Part shown: positions 52,493 through 61,521 of the stretch, in pieces
How the letters are laid out: each line of letters starts with the position of its first letter
Numbering within the stretch: the stretch's first letter is position 1
Assembly: GCF_003945545.1 (NCBI RefSeq)
Contig: NZ_CP029617.1
Span: forward strand, 620,001-684,000
DNA: 64,000 nt
Reading direction: 5' to 3'
Origin: Streptomyces sp. WAC 01529
GTDB taxonomy: Bacteria > Actinomycetota > Actinomycetes > Streptomycetales > Streptomycetaceae
Made by a program: the position numbers and the translations under genes
Notes under the pieces: generated by a model
Told to the model about the DNA's origin: nothing
Seen by the model: only the letters and a program-made list of their open reading frames with translations
Databases searched by the model: none

Positions 52493-53691
52493 GCCGGAAC
52501 GCCGACTGCACCGTGACCGGCCTCGGCCTGGTCACCGCGGCGGGCCCCGACACGGAATCCACCTGGGCCGCGGTCCGCGAGGGCCGTGCCACGGCCCGGA
52601 GGGATCCGGAGCTGCGGGGCCTGCCTGTCACCCTCAGCTGCCGCACCGACCTCGCGGACAAGGTGCCGAGGCACAGCCCCGCCCTGCGGCCCGACCCCTG
52701 TGCGCGCATGGGCCTCACCGCCGTCGCGCAAGCGCTGGACCGGGCCAAACTGGAGCCCGCCGACTGGGACCCGGCCCGCGTGGCCGTCGTCACCGGCTGC
52801 TCCCTGGGCGGGATGCACAGCGCGCAGGTCGCCGCCGCGAGGTTCGCCGCCGACGGCCCGACGAGCGTCTCGCCGTACTTCCTCACCGGCTACCTGATCA
52901 ACATGGTCTCCGCCACCATCGCCCTGCATCTGGGCGCCCGGGGCCCGGTCCTCAATGTCGCCACCGCGTGCGCTTCCGGGGCCACCGCGCTCGGCGCGGC
53001 CCGCGACCTGCTCGCCTCGGACCAGTGCGACATCGCCGTCGTGTGCGGCGCCGACGCCGGGGTGACCCCGTCCGTCGTGACCGGATTCACCCAGCTGGGC
53101 GCACTCTCCGACCAGGGTTCCCGCCCGTTCGACACCGCCCGCGACGGATTCGTCATCGCCGAGGGAGCGGGGGCCCTGATCCTGGAGCGGCCCGCGCACG
53201 CCGCCGCCCGCTCGGCGCCGCACCTCGCGCGGCTCATCGGTTACGCGACCACCACCGACGCCCATCACCTGGTCGCGCCGCACCCCGAAGGACGGGAGGC
53301 GGAGCGGGCCCTGCGGAGCGCGCTCGCCGAGGCCGGCGTCGGTCCCGGCGATGTCGGTCACGTCAACGCGCACGGCACGTCCACCCCGCGCGGCGACGCG
53401 GTGGAAGCGGCCCTCCTTGCCCGGGTCTTTCCGCACGGTCCACCCGTCACCTCCGCCAAGGGCGCCCTCGGCCACACCCTGGGCGCGGCGGGGGCGATCG
53501 AGGCCGCCTTGACCGTGCTCGCCCTGCGGGCGGACATCGTCCCGCCCGTCGCGGGGCTGAGTGAGCCCGATCCGGCGTTCGCCATCGACCTCGTCACCGC
53601 CGCGCCCCGTCGGCAGGAGACGACCGTCGCCGTCAGCAACTCCTTCGGCTTCGGCGGACACAACGCGGTCGTGGTCCTGGCGGGGGCGTAA
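52489..53691 (+). CDS. Beta-ketoacyl-ACP synthase (FabF/KAS II-like)
   Basis: A 400-residue ketosynthase with the active-site Cys in NVATACASGATALG, the first His in NAHGTSTPRGD and the second in AKGALGHTLGAAGAIEA, plus the final SFGFGGHNA. All catalytic residues for decarboxylative condensation are present. GTG 52489 overlaps the ACP stop. With the divergent acyltransferase this may build and transfer a modified acyl chain. No ketoreductase, dehydratase or malonyl transferase is nearby, so it would borrow those from fatty acid synthesis. Confidence 0.9.
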   Translation: MSRNADCTVTGLGLVTAAGPDTESTWAAVREGRATARRDPELRGLPVTLSCRTDLADKVPRHSPALRPDPCARMGLTAVAQALDRAKLEPADWDPARVAVVTGCSLGGMHSAQVAAARFAADGPTSVSPYFLTGYLINMVSATIALHLGARGPVLNVATACASGATALGAARDLLASDQCDIAVVCGADAGVTPSVVTGFTQLGALSDQGSRPFDTARDGFVIAEGAGALILERPAHAAARSAPHLARLIGYATTTDAHHLVAPHPEGREAERALRSALAEAGVGPGDVGHVNAHGTSTPRGDAVEAALLARVFPHGPPVTSAKGALGHTLGAAGAIEAALTVLALRADIVPPVAGLSEPDPAFAIDLVTAAPRRQETTVAVSNSFGFGGHNAVVVLAGA

Positions 53692-53752
53692 CCGGCGGCT
53701 GCGCATCCGACTTCGTCAACTCCGCTGTTCAGCCGCTTAGTTGGTGTGCACA

Positions 53753-54169
53753 ATGCTTGCTGTGCCGCCTTATGACTACATGGAGTTCACGCTCGACGAC
53801 GGAGCGCAGGTCCGGCTCGAACTGGCTGCCGCCGGTGAGACTCCGGGCGCCGTCCGCGGCGATACGGACGCCGGTGCGCCGGACGCCGATCTGCCGGGTG
53901 GCATCTCCGGCGTGACGCCGGTGGGACGCGGCGCCCGCGTGGGCGCGGCCGCCACCGACGCGCTGCGCACCGTGCTGAGCCCCCTGGGCCCGATCCTGCA
54001 GCAGGTGCACGACGCCGTGCGGGGCATCCCCGACCCTCCCGACCAGATCTCGGTGGACTTCGGCATCCAGGTCGGCCAGGACCTGCGGCTCGGTATCGTC
54101 GGCGCCAGCGGCCAGGCGAGCATGACGGTCTCGGCGACCTGGCAGCTGGCCCCGCGGGCCGAGGCATGA
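53753..54169 (+). CDS. CU044_2847-like (trypco1) protein of a conflict operon
   Basis: A 138-residue protein opening with YMEFTLDDGAQVRLEL and ending in DQISVDFGIQVGQDLRLGIVG...ASMTVSATWQ. This is the pattern of CU044_2847-family proteins: a strand-rich N-terminus, a Gly/Ala spacer, a short helical segment (LSPLGPILQQVHDAVR) and a final beta element. Aravind and colleagues noted this domain beside trypsin-like proteases in NTP-dependent conflict systems. Start is uncertain: ATG 53753, GTG 53762 and ATG 53780 all fit and none has a good ribosome site. The last codons overlap the protease start (ATGA). Confidence 0.72.
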   Translation: MLAVPPYDYMEFTLDDGAQVRLELAAAGETPGAVRGDTDAGAPDADLPGGISGVTPVGRGARVGAAATDALRTVLSPLGPILQQVHDAVRGIPDPPDQISVDFGIQVGQDLRLGIVGASGQASMTVSATWQLAPRAEA

Positions 54170-56457
54170 CGTGGTTCCAGGCGGCCGGCGGCGACCAGGA
54201 CGCCGACGCCCGCGGAGCACTCGTGCGGGTGCTGACCGCGGACCGCTCGCGCACCGCGGGGGCGGGTGTCTACCTCTCCGAGCGCACGCTGCTGACCTGC
54301 GCGCACGTGGTCAACGCGGCCCTGGGCGAGGAGATGTTCAGCGCCCGCGACCCAGGGGACGTCACGCTCGGCGTCTCCTTCCCCGTGCTCTCCCCCACCG
54401 AGATACGCCGGGCCCGGCTCGTGGCATGGATCCCGCCCCGCTCGCACCTGCGCGGCCCGGTCCCCGACGGCGCCCTGAGATGGGAGGGCGATCTGGCCGT
54501 CCTGGAACTGGGTGAGGAACCCCCGCCGCCCGTCGGCCCGGTGCGCTGGCTGGAGATGGCGCGAGGGCAGGAGGTCAGGGCCTGGTACGGCGGCGGGCAG
54601 GCGTTCTCCTACGCCGATGTGCGCGTGGCCGCGTACGACGACGGCGTCGGCTACCTCGACGGACAGCTCTCCGGTGCCGCCGTGGACGAGGGCTACAGCG
54701 GCGGCCCCCTGTGGTGTGTCGCCGACGGCGCCGCCGTGGGGCTCGTCATGGGGCGCATCACCGCGCCGGGTCACGCGCTCTCCGCCCAGCACACGGTCCG
54801 GCGCAGCTGGGGGCTCGGCTGGCAGTCCGTCCTGCTGGAGCTGCGCCACGCCGGGGCCCTTCCCGAGGGCCACTTGTCCGGGCTCACCCACCAGCGGACG
54901 GCGTCGCGCGCCCCCGGGCCCGCCCTCCGCTCCGGCTCCGGCCCCGACCTCGATGCCGACTCCGTCGAAACGGTACGGGACATGATGGTCGGTCCCCTGC
55001 ACCTCCTGCTCGGCGACCCCGCCGCACGCGCCGCCCACGCCACCGCCCTCGCCACCGAACTCGGTCTGCGCGCCCCCGCCGACGGCACCGCGCCCTCCGT
55101 GGCCGAACTGGCCGACCTGCTCACCCGCGCCGACAGGGCGCTGCCCACCCTCGCGGAGGCCCTGGCCCCCGCCGTCGCCGACGATCCGCGCGGCCGTGGC
55201 GAACTCGACCGGCTCCTGGCCCTGGGCCGCATGACGAACGCCGCCGGACTCCTGTCGGTGGCCGAACACCGGCTGGTGCGGGCCAAGTTCGAGCACCTGT
55301 GCCGACTCGACCCCGGCCTGCTGCCCCGCTCGGCGACCGCCGCCCTGCCCTACCTCGATCTGCCGCGTTCCCTCCAAGCGGCGCGGCTCGCGCCCGCCGC
55401 CGTCGCCGGAGTCCTCGCCGAGCTGGAGACCTGGGCCGGTGACTGCTCCCCGGTGCCCGACGAGACGCCCCGCCTGCCCGCCCTGTTGCGGGTCGTCGAG
55501 TACGTGGCCGCCGAGACCGGCGGCCTGGCCTGCCGCGCGCTGCAGGAGTGGAGCGGCCGGGTCGCCGCTCGTCTCGGCATCCACGCGTCGGCGCTGCGGG
55601 AGCGCCGGGCCGACGCCGAGCGCTGGTCGCAGCGGGCCTCCACGGCCGGCGCGCGGATCCTGGTGGAGCTCGACCGGCACGCCAAAGATCCCGCAGGTCA
55701 GTTCCGTTGCGCGGTGTGGCGGTTGCGGGCGGACGGCAGCGCCGCCCGTGCCGTGCCCCGCACCGACGGGCCCCGCACCGGCCATGAGATCGCCCGCCTG
55801 ATCCGGGAGGTCGCGGGCGGCACCGAGGGAGCCGAGCACGGCGTGGTCCTGGTCGCCGTCTCCGTACCGCCGGATGCCCTGGAACTGCCGGTGGACGAGT
55901 GGGACGGGGCGGGCCTCGACGAGTACATCCCCGCCCCGCTCGGCGAGGACTTCCACCTCATCCTGCGCTGCCCGGCCCTGCGGCGCCGCTCGCGCACCGG
56001 AGCCGCCGACCTGACCCGGCGCTGGAACGCCCGCCACCGCGGCGAGGCGCTCCGCGCCGACCGTGCCGTCGGCGGCAGGGCCGGGCTCATCGGACTGCTC
56101 AAGACAACCCATCGGGACACCGCACGCGTCCTCCTCCAGGGGACAGCCGTCCAGCGCGGCGAACTGCTCCCCGTCTGCCTGGTGATGGGCGTGCCCATCG
56201 TGCTGTGGGACCGCGCGTCCCAGGAGAGCGGCCCAGGTCTCGACGCGGTCGCGCCCGACGGCCCGGTGGACGGACTCCCCGAGCGCGTACGGCACTTCAG
56301 GGTCCGCGCCTACGCCGACATGGTGGCCCCGGCGCGTCCCACGCTGGTGTGGGAGGACGCCGAGATGCCGCTGCCGGACGAACTGCAGCTCGCCGACCCG
56401 GCGGAAGGGCTCGCCCGCCCCGCCGACGGCCCCGACACGACGGAGCAGGCGATATGA
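54166..56457 (+). CDS. Trypsin-like protease with long C-terminal conflict-system region
   Basis: A 763-residue protein without signal peptide. The N-terminal protease (about residues 10-225) has His in LTCAHVVNAAL, Asp in WEGDLAVLEL and Ser in DEGYSGGPLW, so the triad is intact. A helical middle (about 265-450) is followed by a C-terminal domain (490-740; ARILVELDRHAKDP, FRCAVWRLRADG, VPIVLWDR) that fits the VMAP-C-like regions described in MoxR-associated systems. The protease would work inside the cell, probably after assembly with the ATPase. Coupled by ATGA on both sides. Confidence 0.8.
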   Translation: MTWFQAAGGDQDADARGALVRVLTADRSRTAGAGVYLSERTLLTCAHVVNAALGEEMFSARDPGDVTLGVSFPVLSPTEIRRARLVAWIPPRSHLRGPVPDGALRWEGDLAVLELGEEPPPPVGPVRWLEMARGQEVRAWYGGGQAFSYADVRVAAYDDGVGYLDGQLSGAAVDEGYSGGPLWCVADGAAVGLVMGRITAPGHALSAQHTVRRSWGLGWQSVLLELRHAGALPEGHLSGLTHQRTASRAPGPALRSGSGPDLDADSVETVRDMMVGPLHLLLGDPAARAAHATALATELGLRAPADGTAPSVAELADLLTRADRALPTLAEALAPAVADDPRGRGELDRLLALGRMTNAAGLLSVAEHRLVRAKFEHLCRLDPGLLPRSATAALPYLDLPRSLQAARLAPAAVAGVLAELETWAGDCSPVPDETPRLPALLRVVEYVAAETGGLACRALQEWSGRVAARLGIHASALRERRADAERWSQRASTAGARILVELDRHAKDPAGQFRCAVWRLRADGSAARAVPRTDGPRTGHEIARLIREVAGGTEGAEHGVVLVAVSVPPDALELPVDEWDGAGLDEYIPAPLGEDFHLILRCPALRRRSRTGAADLTRRWNARHRGEALRADRAVGGRAGLIGLLKTTHRDTARVLLQGTAVQRGELLPVCLVMGVPIVLWDRASQESGPGLDAVAPDGPVDGLPERVRHFRVRAYADMVAPARPTLVWEDAEMPLPDELQLADPAEGLARPADGPDTTEQAI

Positions 56458-57404
56458 GTCAGCACGAACAGTGGCGGCTGTTCCGGGGCGACCGGGTCGC
56501 CCGTCGGGTGGCCCTGCCCGAAGCCCCGCCCTGGCGCCGCTTCGGCGACGACTGCGGTGACCGTCCCCGGCCGCGCCCCTACCTCATCGGCCGTGCCGAG
56601 GCCGACGTGGTGAGCGCGGCCCTGCACCTGCGGCGCCCGCTGCTGGTCACCGGCCATCCCGGCACCGGCAAGTCGTCCCTCGCGCACGCCATCGCGCACG
56701 AACTCACCCTGGGGCCGGTGCTGCAATGGGCGATCAACAGCCGCTCGGCCCTCAAGGACGCCCTGTACGGCTACGACGCGATCGGCAGGCTGCGGGAGAC
56801 GCATCTGCGCCAGGAGCGCGGCGCCGAGGAGCCGGGCATCGGCACCTTCGTCCGACTCGGGCCGCTGGGTACGGCCCTGGTCCCCCGCGACCGGCCCCGT
56901 GTGCTGCTCGTCGACGAACTGGACAAGGGTGACGTGGACTTGCCCAATGACCTGCTCACCGTGTTCGAGGAGGGCGAGTTCGAGATCCCGGAGCTGTCCC
57001 GGCTGCCGGAGGATCAGGCCGAGGTGCCGGTACTCACCCACGGCGGCGACGGCGAATGGGTGACGGTCACTCGCGGCCGGGTGCGGTGCCGCGAGTTCCC
57101 CGTCGTGGTCATCACCAGCAACGGCGAGCGCGACTTCCCGCCCGCCTTCATGCGCCGCTGTGTGCGGCTGGCCCTGCCGGACCCGGGTGAGGAGCGGCTG
57201 CGCGACATCGTCTCCGCCCATCTCGGCGAGGGGGCGCTGGCCGGGGTGGACGACCTGCTGCACGCCTTCCTCAACCGCCGCGCGCCGGGCGAACTCGCCA
57301 CCGACCAGTTACTCAACGCGGTGTTCCTGCGGAAGGGCGGCGTCGACCTGGACGCCGAGGGCCTTTTGGACGCGGTGCTGCACCGCCTCGGCGGGGCGCT
57401 GTAG
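56454..57404 (+). CDS. MoxR-family AAA+ ATPase
   Basis: A 316-residue AAA+ protein with Walker A GHPGTGKSSLA, Walker B VLLVDELDKGDVDLPNDLL, sensor VVVITSNGERDFP and arginine-finger region PAFMRRCVRLALPDP. MoxR ATPases partner with vWA-domain proteins, and the next gene encodes a vWA-like region. ATG 56454 overlaps the protease stop (ATGA); the longer frame is not coding. It is followed with no spacer by the large fusion gene (TAG then ATG). It is probably the energy-using core of the operon's machine. Confidence 0.9.
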   Translation: MSQHEQWRLFRGDRVARRVALPEAPPWRRFGDDCGDRPRPRPYLIGRAEADVVSAALHLRRPLLVTGHPGTGKSSLAHAIAHELTLGPVLQWAINSRSALKDALYGYDAIGRLRETHLRQERGAEEPGIGTFVRLGPLGTALVPRDRPRVLLVDELDKGDVDLPNDLLTVFEEGEFEIPELSRLPEDQAEVPVLTHGGDGEWVTVTRGRVRCREFPVVVITSNGERDFPPAFMRRCVRLALPDPGEERLRDIVSAHLGEGALAGVDDLLHAFLNRRAPGELATDQLLNAVFLRKGGVDLDAEGLLDAVLHRLGGAL

Positions 57405-60400
57405 ATGCCACCGTCGCGGCCGCCGGGCGGCGGCGACTCTTCCGGCCAGGTGCCGTTGGGCGGTGGTGACCCTCCCGGCCAGGTGGCGCCGGGCGGTGGT
57501 GACCCTTGCGCCCAAGTGGCGCCGGGCAGTGGTGATCCTCCCGGCCAGATGGCGCCGGGTGGCGGCGACTCTTCCGCGCAGGTGCCGTTGGGCGGCGGTG
57601 ACCCTTCCGGTCAGGTGGCGTCGGGCGGTGGAGACCCTTGCGCCCCAGTGGCGCCGGGCAGTGGTGATCCTCCCGGCCAGATGGCGCCGGGTGGCGGCGA
57701 CTCTTCCGCGCAGGTGCCGTTGGGCGGTGGTGGCCCTCCCGGCCAGGTGCCGCCGGACGGCGGTGACCCTCGCGCCCAGGTGGCGCCGGGCGGCGGTGAC
57801 TCTTCCGCCCAGGTGCCGTTGGGCGGTGGTGACCTTTCCGGCCAAGTGACGCCAAGCAGCGGTCACCCTTCAGCCCAGATGCCGCCGGGTAGCGGTGACC
57901 CTTCCGGCCAGGTGCCGCCGGACGGCGTTGACACTTCCGGCCAAATGCCGTCGGGCAGCGGTCACCCTTCCGCCCAGGCGCCGCCGACCGATGGCGACCC
58001 TTCCACCCAGTCGCCCCCGAGCAACGCCGAGCCATCCCCCCAGCGGCCGCCCTCCGGTAACGGAGGACCCTCCAGCCCGCCACCCCCACCCGACCCCGAC
58101 GCCCCGCCCCACCCCTCCCTCGGTCTGCTCGGTCGGATTACCGGGCATGAGATGTCCATTCATGAACTGCTCGACGCCGTCTGGCTCGCCACCCGTATTC
58201 CCACGGACGGCGACGCGCCCCTCGCTCAGGCGCTCCACGGGGCCGCCCTTTCCGCGCCGCCGCCCGCGGCCGCCCAAGAAGCGGCGTCGTCCTGCGCCAC
58301 CCCGCCGGGCCAGGACGCGCCCGGTGACTCCCCCGCGCCCGGCGCCCCGGCGCCGCCCCCGGCTCAGCTCCTGGGTGCTCTGCACGCGGCCGCCGCCGCC
58401 CACAGCGCCCCCGAGTTCGCCGAGCTGGGGTCCGGTGGTGAGCGCGCGACGGACGACGGCGCGCTGCCGGTGCGCGTACCGGAGGAGAAGGCGCTCGGCC
58501 ATGAGGAGCTGCGCTTCGGGCGCGCGCTGCGCCTGCTGAAACAGCCCCAGCCGCACCCGCACCGGCGCGAGTTCGACGAACAGGCCACGGCCGCCGCGCT
58601 CGCCGAGACGGGGCTGCTCGACATCGTGACGCGGCCCGCGCGCCAGCGCTGGCTCGATCTGGTGCTGCTCATCGACGACGGCATCTCCATGCTGCTGTGG
58701 CGGCGCCTTGCGATCGAACTGCGCGCCCTGCTGGAGCGGTTGGGCGCCTTCCGGGGCATCCGCGTCCTCGGTCTTGACACCCGGTCGCGGCGGGCGCCCC
58801 TGCTGCGGGGCCGCCCCTTCGACACGAACACCCCGCTGCTCTCGCCCGCCTCCGTCGTCGACCCCTCCGGCGGCACCCTGGTCCTGGTGATCAGCGACGG
58901 CGTCGGCGCCTGCTGGCGCGACGGGCGGATGCGCCTGGCACTCAACCGGTGGGCGCGCCAGGGCCCGACGGCCATCCTGCACACCCTGCCCGCGCACCTG
59001 TGGGGCGGCTCCGGCATCCGCTCCGAACCCTGGCTGGTCACCACGCGTCGGCGCGGCGCCGCCAACGACACCTGGGACGTGTCCGACCCGCTGCTTCCGC
59101 CCGGCCTCGGCGAGGACTTCACGGACGTGCCGGTGCCGGTGCTCGAACCGTATCCGCCCGCCGTCGCCGCCTGGGCGCGCCTAGTGGCGTCGCCCGGGGG
59201 GAGCGCCGAACTGCCCCTGCTCATCCCGCCGCACGCGCCGGCCCCGCGCGGCCGGGCCGACACCCGTGGCTCCGACGCGTCCACCGCCGTCCTGCGGTTC
59301 CGGGACGCGGCGTCGCCCGAGGCCTACCGGCTCGCCGCGCACCTCGCCGCCGTGTCACCGCTGACCGTGCCCGTGATGCGGCTCGTGCAGGCGGCGGTGC
59401 CGTGGCAGACGGACACCGCGCATCTCGCCGAGGTGTTCCTGGGCGGGCTCATGCAGCAGGTCGAGCCCGGCGACGCGCGGCTGCCCCCGCAGCACCTGCG
59501 GTTCGGGTTCACCCGGGACGCGCAGGACATCCTGCTCGACACCGCGTCCCCGATCGATCTGCTGCGCACGACCCGGACCGTCACCGAGCGGCTGCGCGCG
59601 CTCGTGGGCCGCTCCCCCGACTTCCCCGCCTGGCTCGCGCACCCCTCCGGCACCAGCGAACTGCTCCCCGGCACCCGCCCGTTCGCCTGGCTGGAGGACC
59701 GGCTGCTGACCCACCTGGGCGCCCGGCCGATGGCGGCGCCCGCGCCGGAGGAGACCGGCGTCCAGGAGCAGGTCCGCCTGCCGTCCGGCCTGGAGGCCGC
59801 CCCGTACTGGCTGCCCCTGCGGTTGCAGGACCTGCACGCGCTCGGCCCGTACACGCTCCAGCGCCGCGACGGCAGCAGCGGCACCCCCACCGCGTACATC
59901 GGGGAGGACCAGGAGGGACGGCAGGTCCTGCTGCGCGTGTCGTCCTCCTCCGCCTCGCCGGTGGCCCGGGAGCTGCTCGGCATCGAGCGCCGGGCGCTGC
60001 TCCGCATGGACGGCGTGTACGCCCCGGCCCTCGTGGCGAGCGATCTGCGTGACGTACGCGTGCCGTGGCTGGCCCTGCGTCTGGACACCCTCGGCGACGG
60101 GCGGCCCGCGCCCACCTTGCGTGCCGTGTTCGACGCGGTCGGGCCGCTGGCGGGCACCCCGCTGTTCCTCTGGCTCGGCTGGCACCTGGCGCGGGCCGTG
60201 AACCGCTGCCACCGGCGGGGCATCGTGCACGGCTCGCTCACCCCGGGCGCGATCCTGGTGACCGAGTCCACCTTGCACATCATCGGCTGGACCTCGGCAC
60301 GCATCGACGGGGCGTGGAGCGCGTCGGTGTCGGCGATGCCGCCCGCCTCGCCCTACCGGGCCCCGGAGGTGACGTACTGGGGCGAGTCCCGGATCACCGC

Positions 60401-61496
60401 CGGGGACGTCTACGCGCTCGGCGCCCTGCTGCTGCACGCGGCCACGGGCCGCACCTGGCAGCCGTACGAGCACGACACCCTGCGCGGGCACCCCCACTTC
60501 GCGGAACTCGACGCGGAACTCGCCGACCTCCTCTTGCGCTGTGTCACCCCGGAACCGGAGAGCAGGCCCACGGTACGAGAGGTGGCCGACGCCCTCGCCG
60601 CGCGCCTGCCCGGTGCTCAGCCGTGGGACGAGCCCGAGTACGACGCCGACGCCCTCGCGTCCGCGCCCCGGGAGCACGAGTCCGCGGCGCAGGCGGAGGA
60701 GGACGACAGCGAGAGCTGGACGCGCACCATCCGGGCGCCGCTGAGACAGCCGTTGCGGATCGCGCTGGTCGGCGTGAAGGACGGCGTCGGCTGCACGACG
60801 ACGACGATGATGCTGGGGGCCGTCCTCGCCGACCAGCGCCAGGAACGGGTGCTCGCGCTCGACGCCGACCGGCACGCGGGGCGGCATGTGCGCATCGGCG
60901 GCCGCGTCTTCCGCAGCACGCTCGCGGGCCTGACCGACCTGGCGTCCGCCCTGCCCGACGTACGCAGCTTCGAGGATCTCGGGCTCTTCCTCTCCCCGCA
61001 CCGCTCCGGCCTGATGGTCCTCGCCAACGACTCGGTGACCCGGCCCTCGGCGGGCGGCCAGTACACGGACCAGGACTTCCGCGAGGTGGCGTGGGCGACG
61101 CGGCAGTACTTCCGGCTCACCCTCGTCGACTCCGACAAGCCGACGCAGCTGCTCCTGGAACACGCCGACCGCGTCGTCATCGTCTCGCGCGCCGACCCCG
61201 CCGGGCTGACCCAGGCTCAGCAGACCATGGACCGGCTCGTCACCCTCAACCGTCCCGACCTGGTGGAGGAGGCCGTCGTCGTCCTCAACCACAGCCGCCC
61301 CGCCGCGGGCTGGATCCTCGACTCGGGCGGTGTGCGGGGGCTGCGCTCACGCTGCCGCGGCATCGTCACCGTGCCCCGCGACGGCCACCTCGCCATGGCG
61401 AGCACCATCGAACTGTCCTGGCTGACCCCCGACGCGTACAAGGCCTACCTGCGCCTCGCGGCGCTGCTTCTGGGCCCGCGCCCGATGTTCCCGTGA
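57405..61496 (+). CDS. SAV_2336-type multidomain protein: 11-residue repeats, vWA-like, pseudokinase, ParA-like ATPase
   Basis: A 1363-residue fusion. Residues 6-214 are 19 units of an 11-residue PGGGDPxGQVx repeat. After a Pro-rich spacer comes a SAV_2336-like region (about 245-700) with the vWA-like metal motif LVLLIDDGISM and LVLVISDGVGA. A kinase-like domain (about 810-1070) follows with HGSLTPGAILV in place of HRDLKPxN, IGWTSAR in place of DFG, and PYRAPEV, so it should be catalytically dead. The C-terminus (1115-1363) is a ParA/MinD-like ATPase with VGVKDGVGCTTTT, where the usual GKT Lys is Cys, and LALDADRHAG. Last gene of the operon. It is probably a scaffold or sensor for the MoxR and protease partners. 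Confidence 0.82.
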   Translation: MPPSRPPGGGDSSGQVPLGGGDPPGQVAPGGGDPCAQVAPGSGDPPGQMAPGGGDSSAQVPLGGGDPSGQVASGGGDPCAPVAPGSGDPPGQMAPGGGDSSAQVPLGGGGPPGQVPPDGGDPRAQVAPGGGDSSAQVPLGGGDLSGQVTPSSGHPSAQMPPGSGDPSGQVPPDGVDTSGQMPSGSGHPSAQAPPTDGDPSTQSPPSNAEPSPQRPPSGNGGPSSPPPPPDPDAPPHPSLGLLGRITGHEMSIHELLDAVWLATRIPTDGDAPLAQALHGAALSAPPPAAAQEAASSCATPPGQDAPGDSPAPGAPAPPPAQLLGALHAAAAAHSAPEFAELGSGGERATDDGALPVRVPEEKALGHEELRFGRALRLLKQPQPHPHRREFDEQATAAALAETGLLDIVTRPARQRWLDLVLLIDDGISMLLWRRLAIELRALLERLGAFRGIRVLGLDTRSRRAPLLRGRPFDTNTPLLSPASVVDPSGGTLVLVISDGVGACWRDGRMRLALNRWARQGPTAILHTLPAHLWGGSGIRSEPWLVTTRRRGAANDTWDVSDPLLPPGLGEDFTDVPVPVLEPYPPAVAAWARLVASPGGSAELPLLIPPHAPAPRGRADTRGSDASTAVLRFRDAASPEAYRLAAHLAAVSPLTVPVMRLVQAAVPWQTDTAHLAEVFLGGLMQQVEPGDARLPPQHLRFGFTRDAQDILLDTASPIDLLRTTRTVTERLRALVGRSPDFPAWLAHPSGTSELLPGTRPFAWLEDRLLTHLGARPMAAPAPEETGVQEQVRLPSGLEAAPYWLPLRLQDLHALGPYTLQRRDGSSGTPTAYIGEDQEGRQVLLRVSSSSASPVARELLGIERRALLRMDGVYAPALVASDLRDVRVPWLALRLDTLGDGRPAPTLRAVFDAVGPLAGTPLFLWLGWHLARAVNRCHRRGIVHGSLTPGAILVTESTLHIIGWTSARIDGAWSASVSAMPPASPYRAPEVTYWGESRITAGDVYALGALLLHAATGRTWQPYEHDTLRGHPHFAELDAELADLLLRCVTPEPESRPTVREVADALAARLPGAQPWDEPEYDADALASAPREHESAAQAEEDDSESWTRTIRAPLRQPLRIALVGVKDGVGCTTTTMMLGAVLADQRQERVLALDADRHAGRHVRIGGRVFRSTLAGLTDLASALPDVRSFEDLGLFLSPHRSGLMVLANDSVTRPSAGGQYTDQDFREVAWATRQYFRLTLVDSDKPTQLLLEHADRVVIVSRADPAGLTQAQQTMDRLVTLNRPDLVEEAVVVLNHSRPAAGWILDSGGVRGLRSRCRGIVTVPRDGHLAMASTIELSWLTPDAYKAYLRLAALLLGPRPMFP
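57420..58046 (+). repeat. 19 tandem 33-bp units coding an 11-residue repeat
   Basis: Nineteen in-frame 33-base units fill 627 bases, with consensus residues PGGGDPSGQVP. There is a higher-order duplication of four units (44 residues, 132 bases): units 3-6 (residues 28-71) match units 7-10 (72-115) almost exactly. The last six units have drifted (DGVDTSGQM, SGHPSAQA, SNAEPSPQR). The reading frame is kept throughout. Confidence 0.9.
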
Positions 61497-61504
61497 GGGG
61501 TAAA

Positions 61505-61521
61505 GTTTCAGCCCATGAAAC
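61505..61521 (+). promoter_or_regulatory. Inverted repeat over the TioE-like start codon
   Basis: GTTTCA-gccca-TGAAAC is a perfect 6-bp inverted repeat that contains the ATG at 61515. With only 18 bases between this ATG and the previous stop, it could be an autoregulatory operator or a translational element. Confidence 0.4.

Noticed and set aside
53776..56295. An 839-codon minus-strand frame
   Set aside because: Antisense to the CU044_2847-like and trypsin genes, no motifs, composition typical of a shadow frame.
57420..58046. CRISPR-like regular repeats
   Set aside because: The 33-bp units are contiguous with no spacers, stay in frame and code for a protein repeat; no cas genes are near.
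59355..61292. A 645-codon minus-strand frame
   Set aside because: Antisense to the SAV_2336-type fusion, no domain visible.
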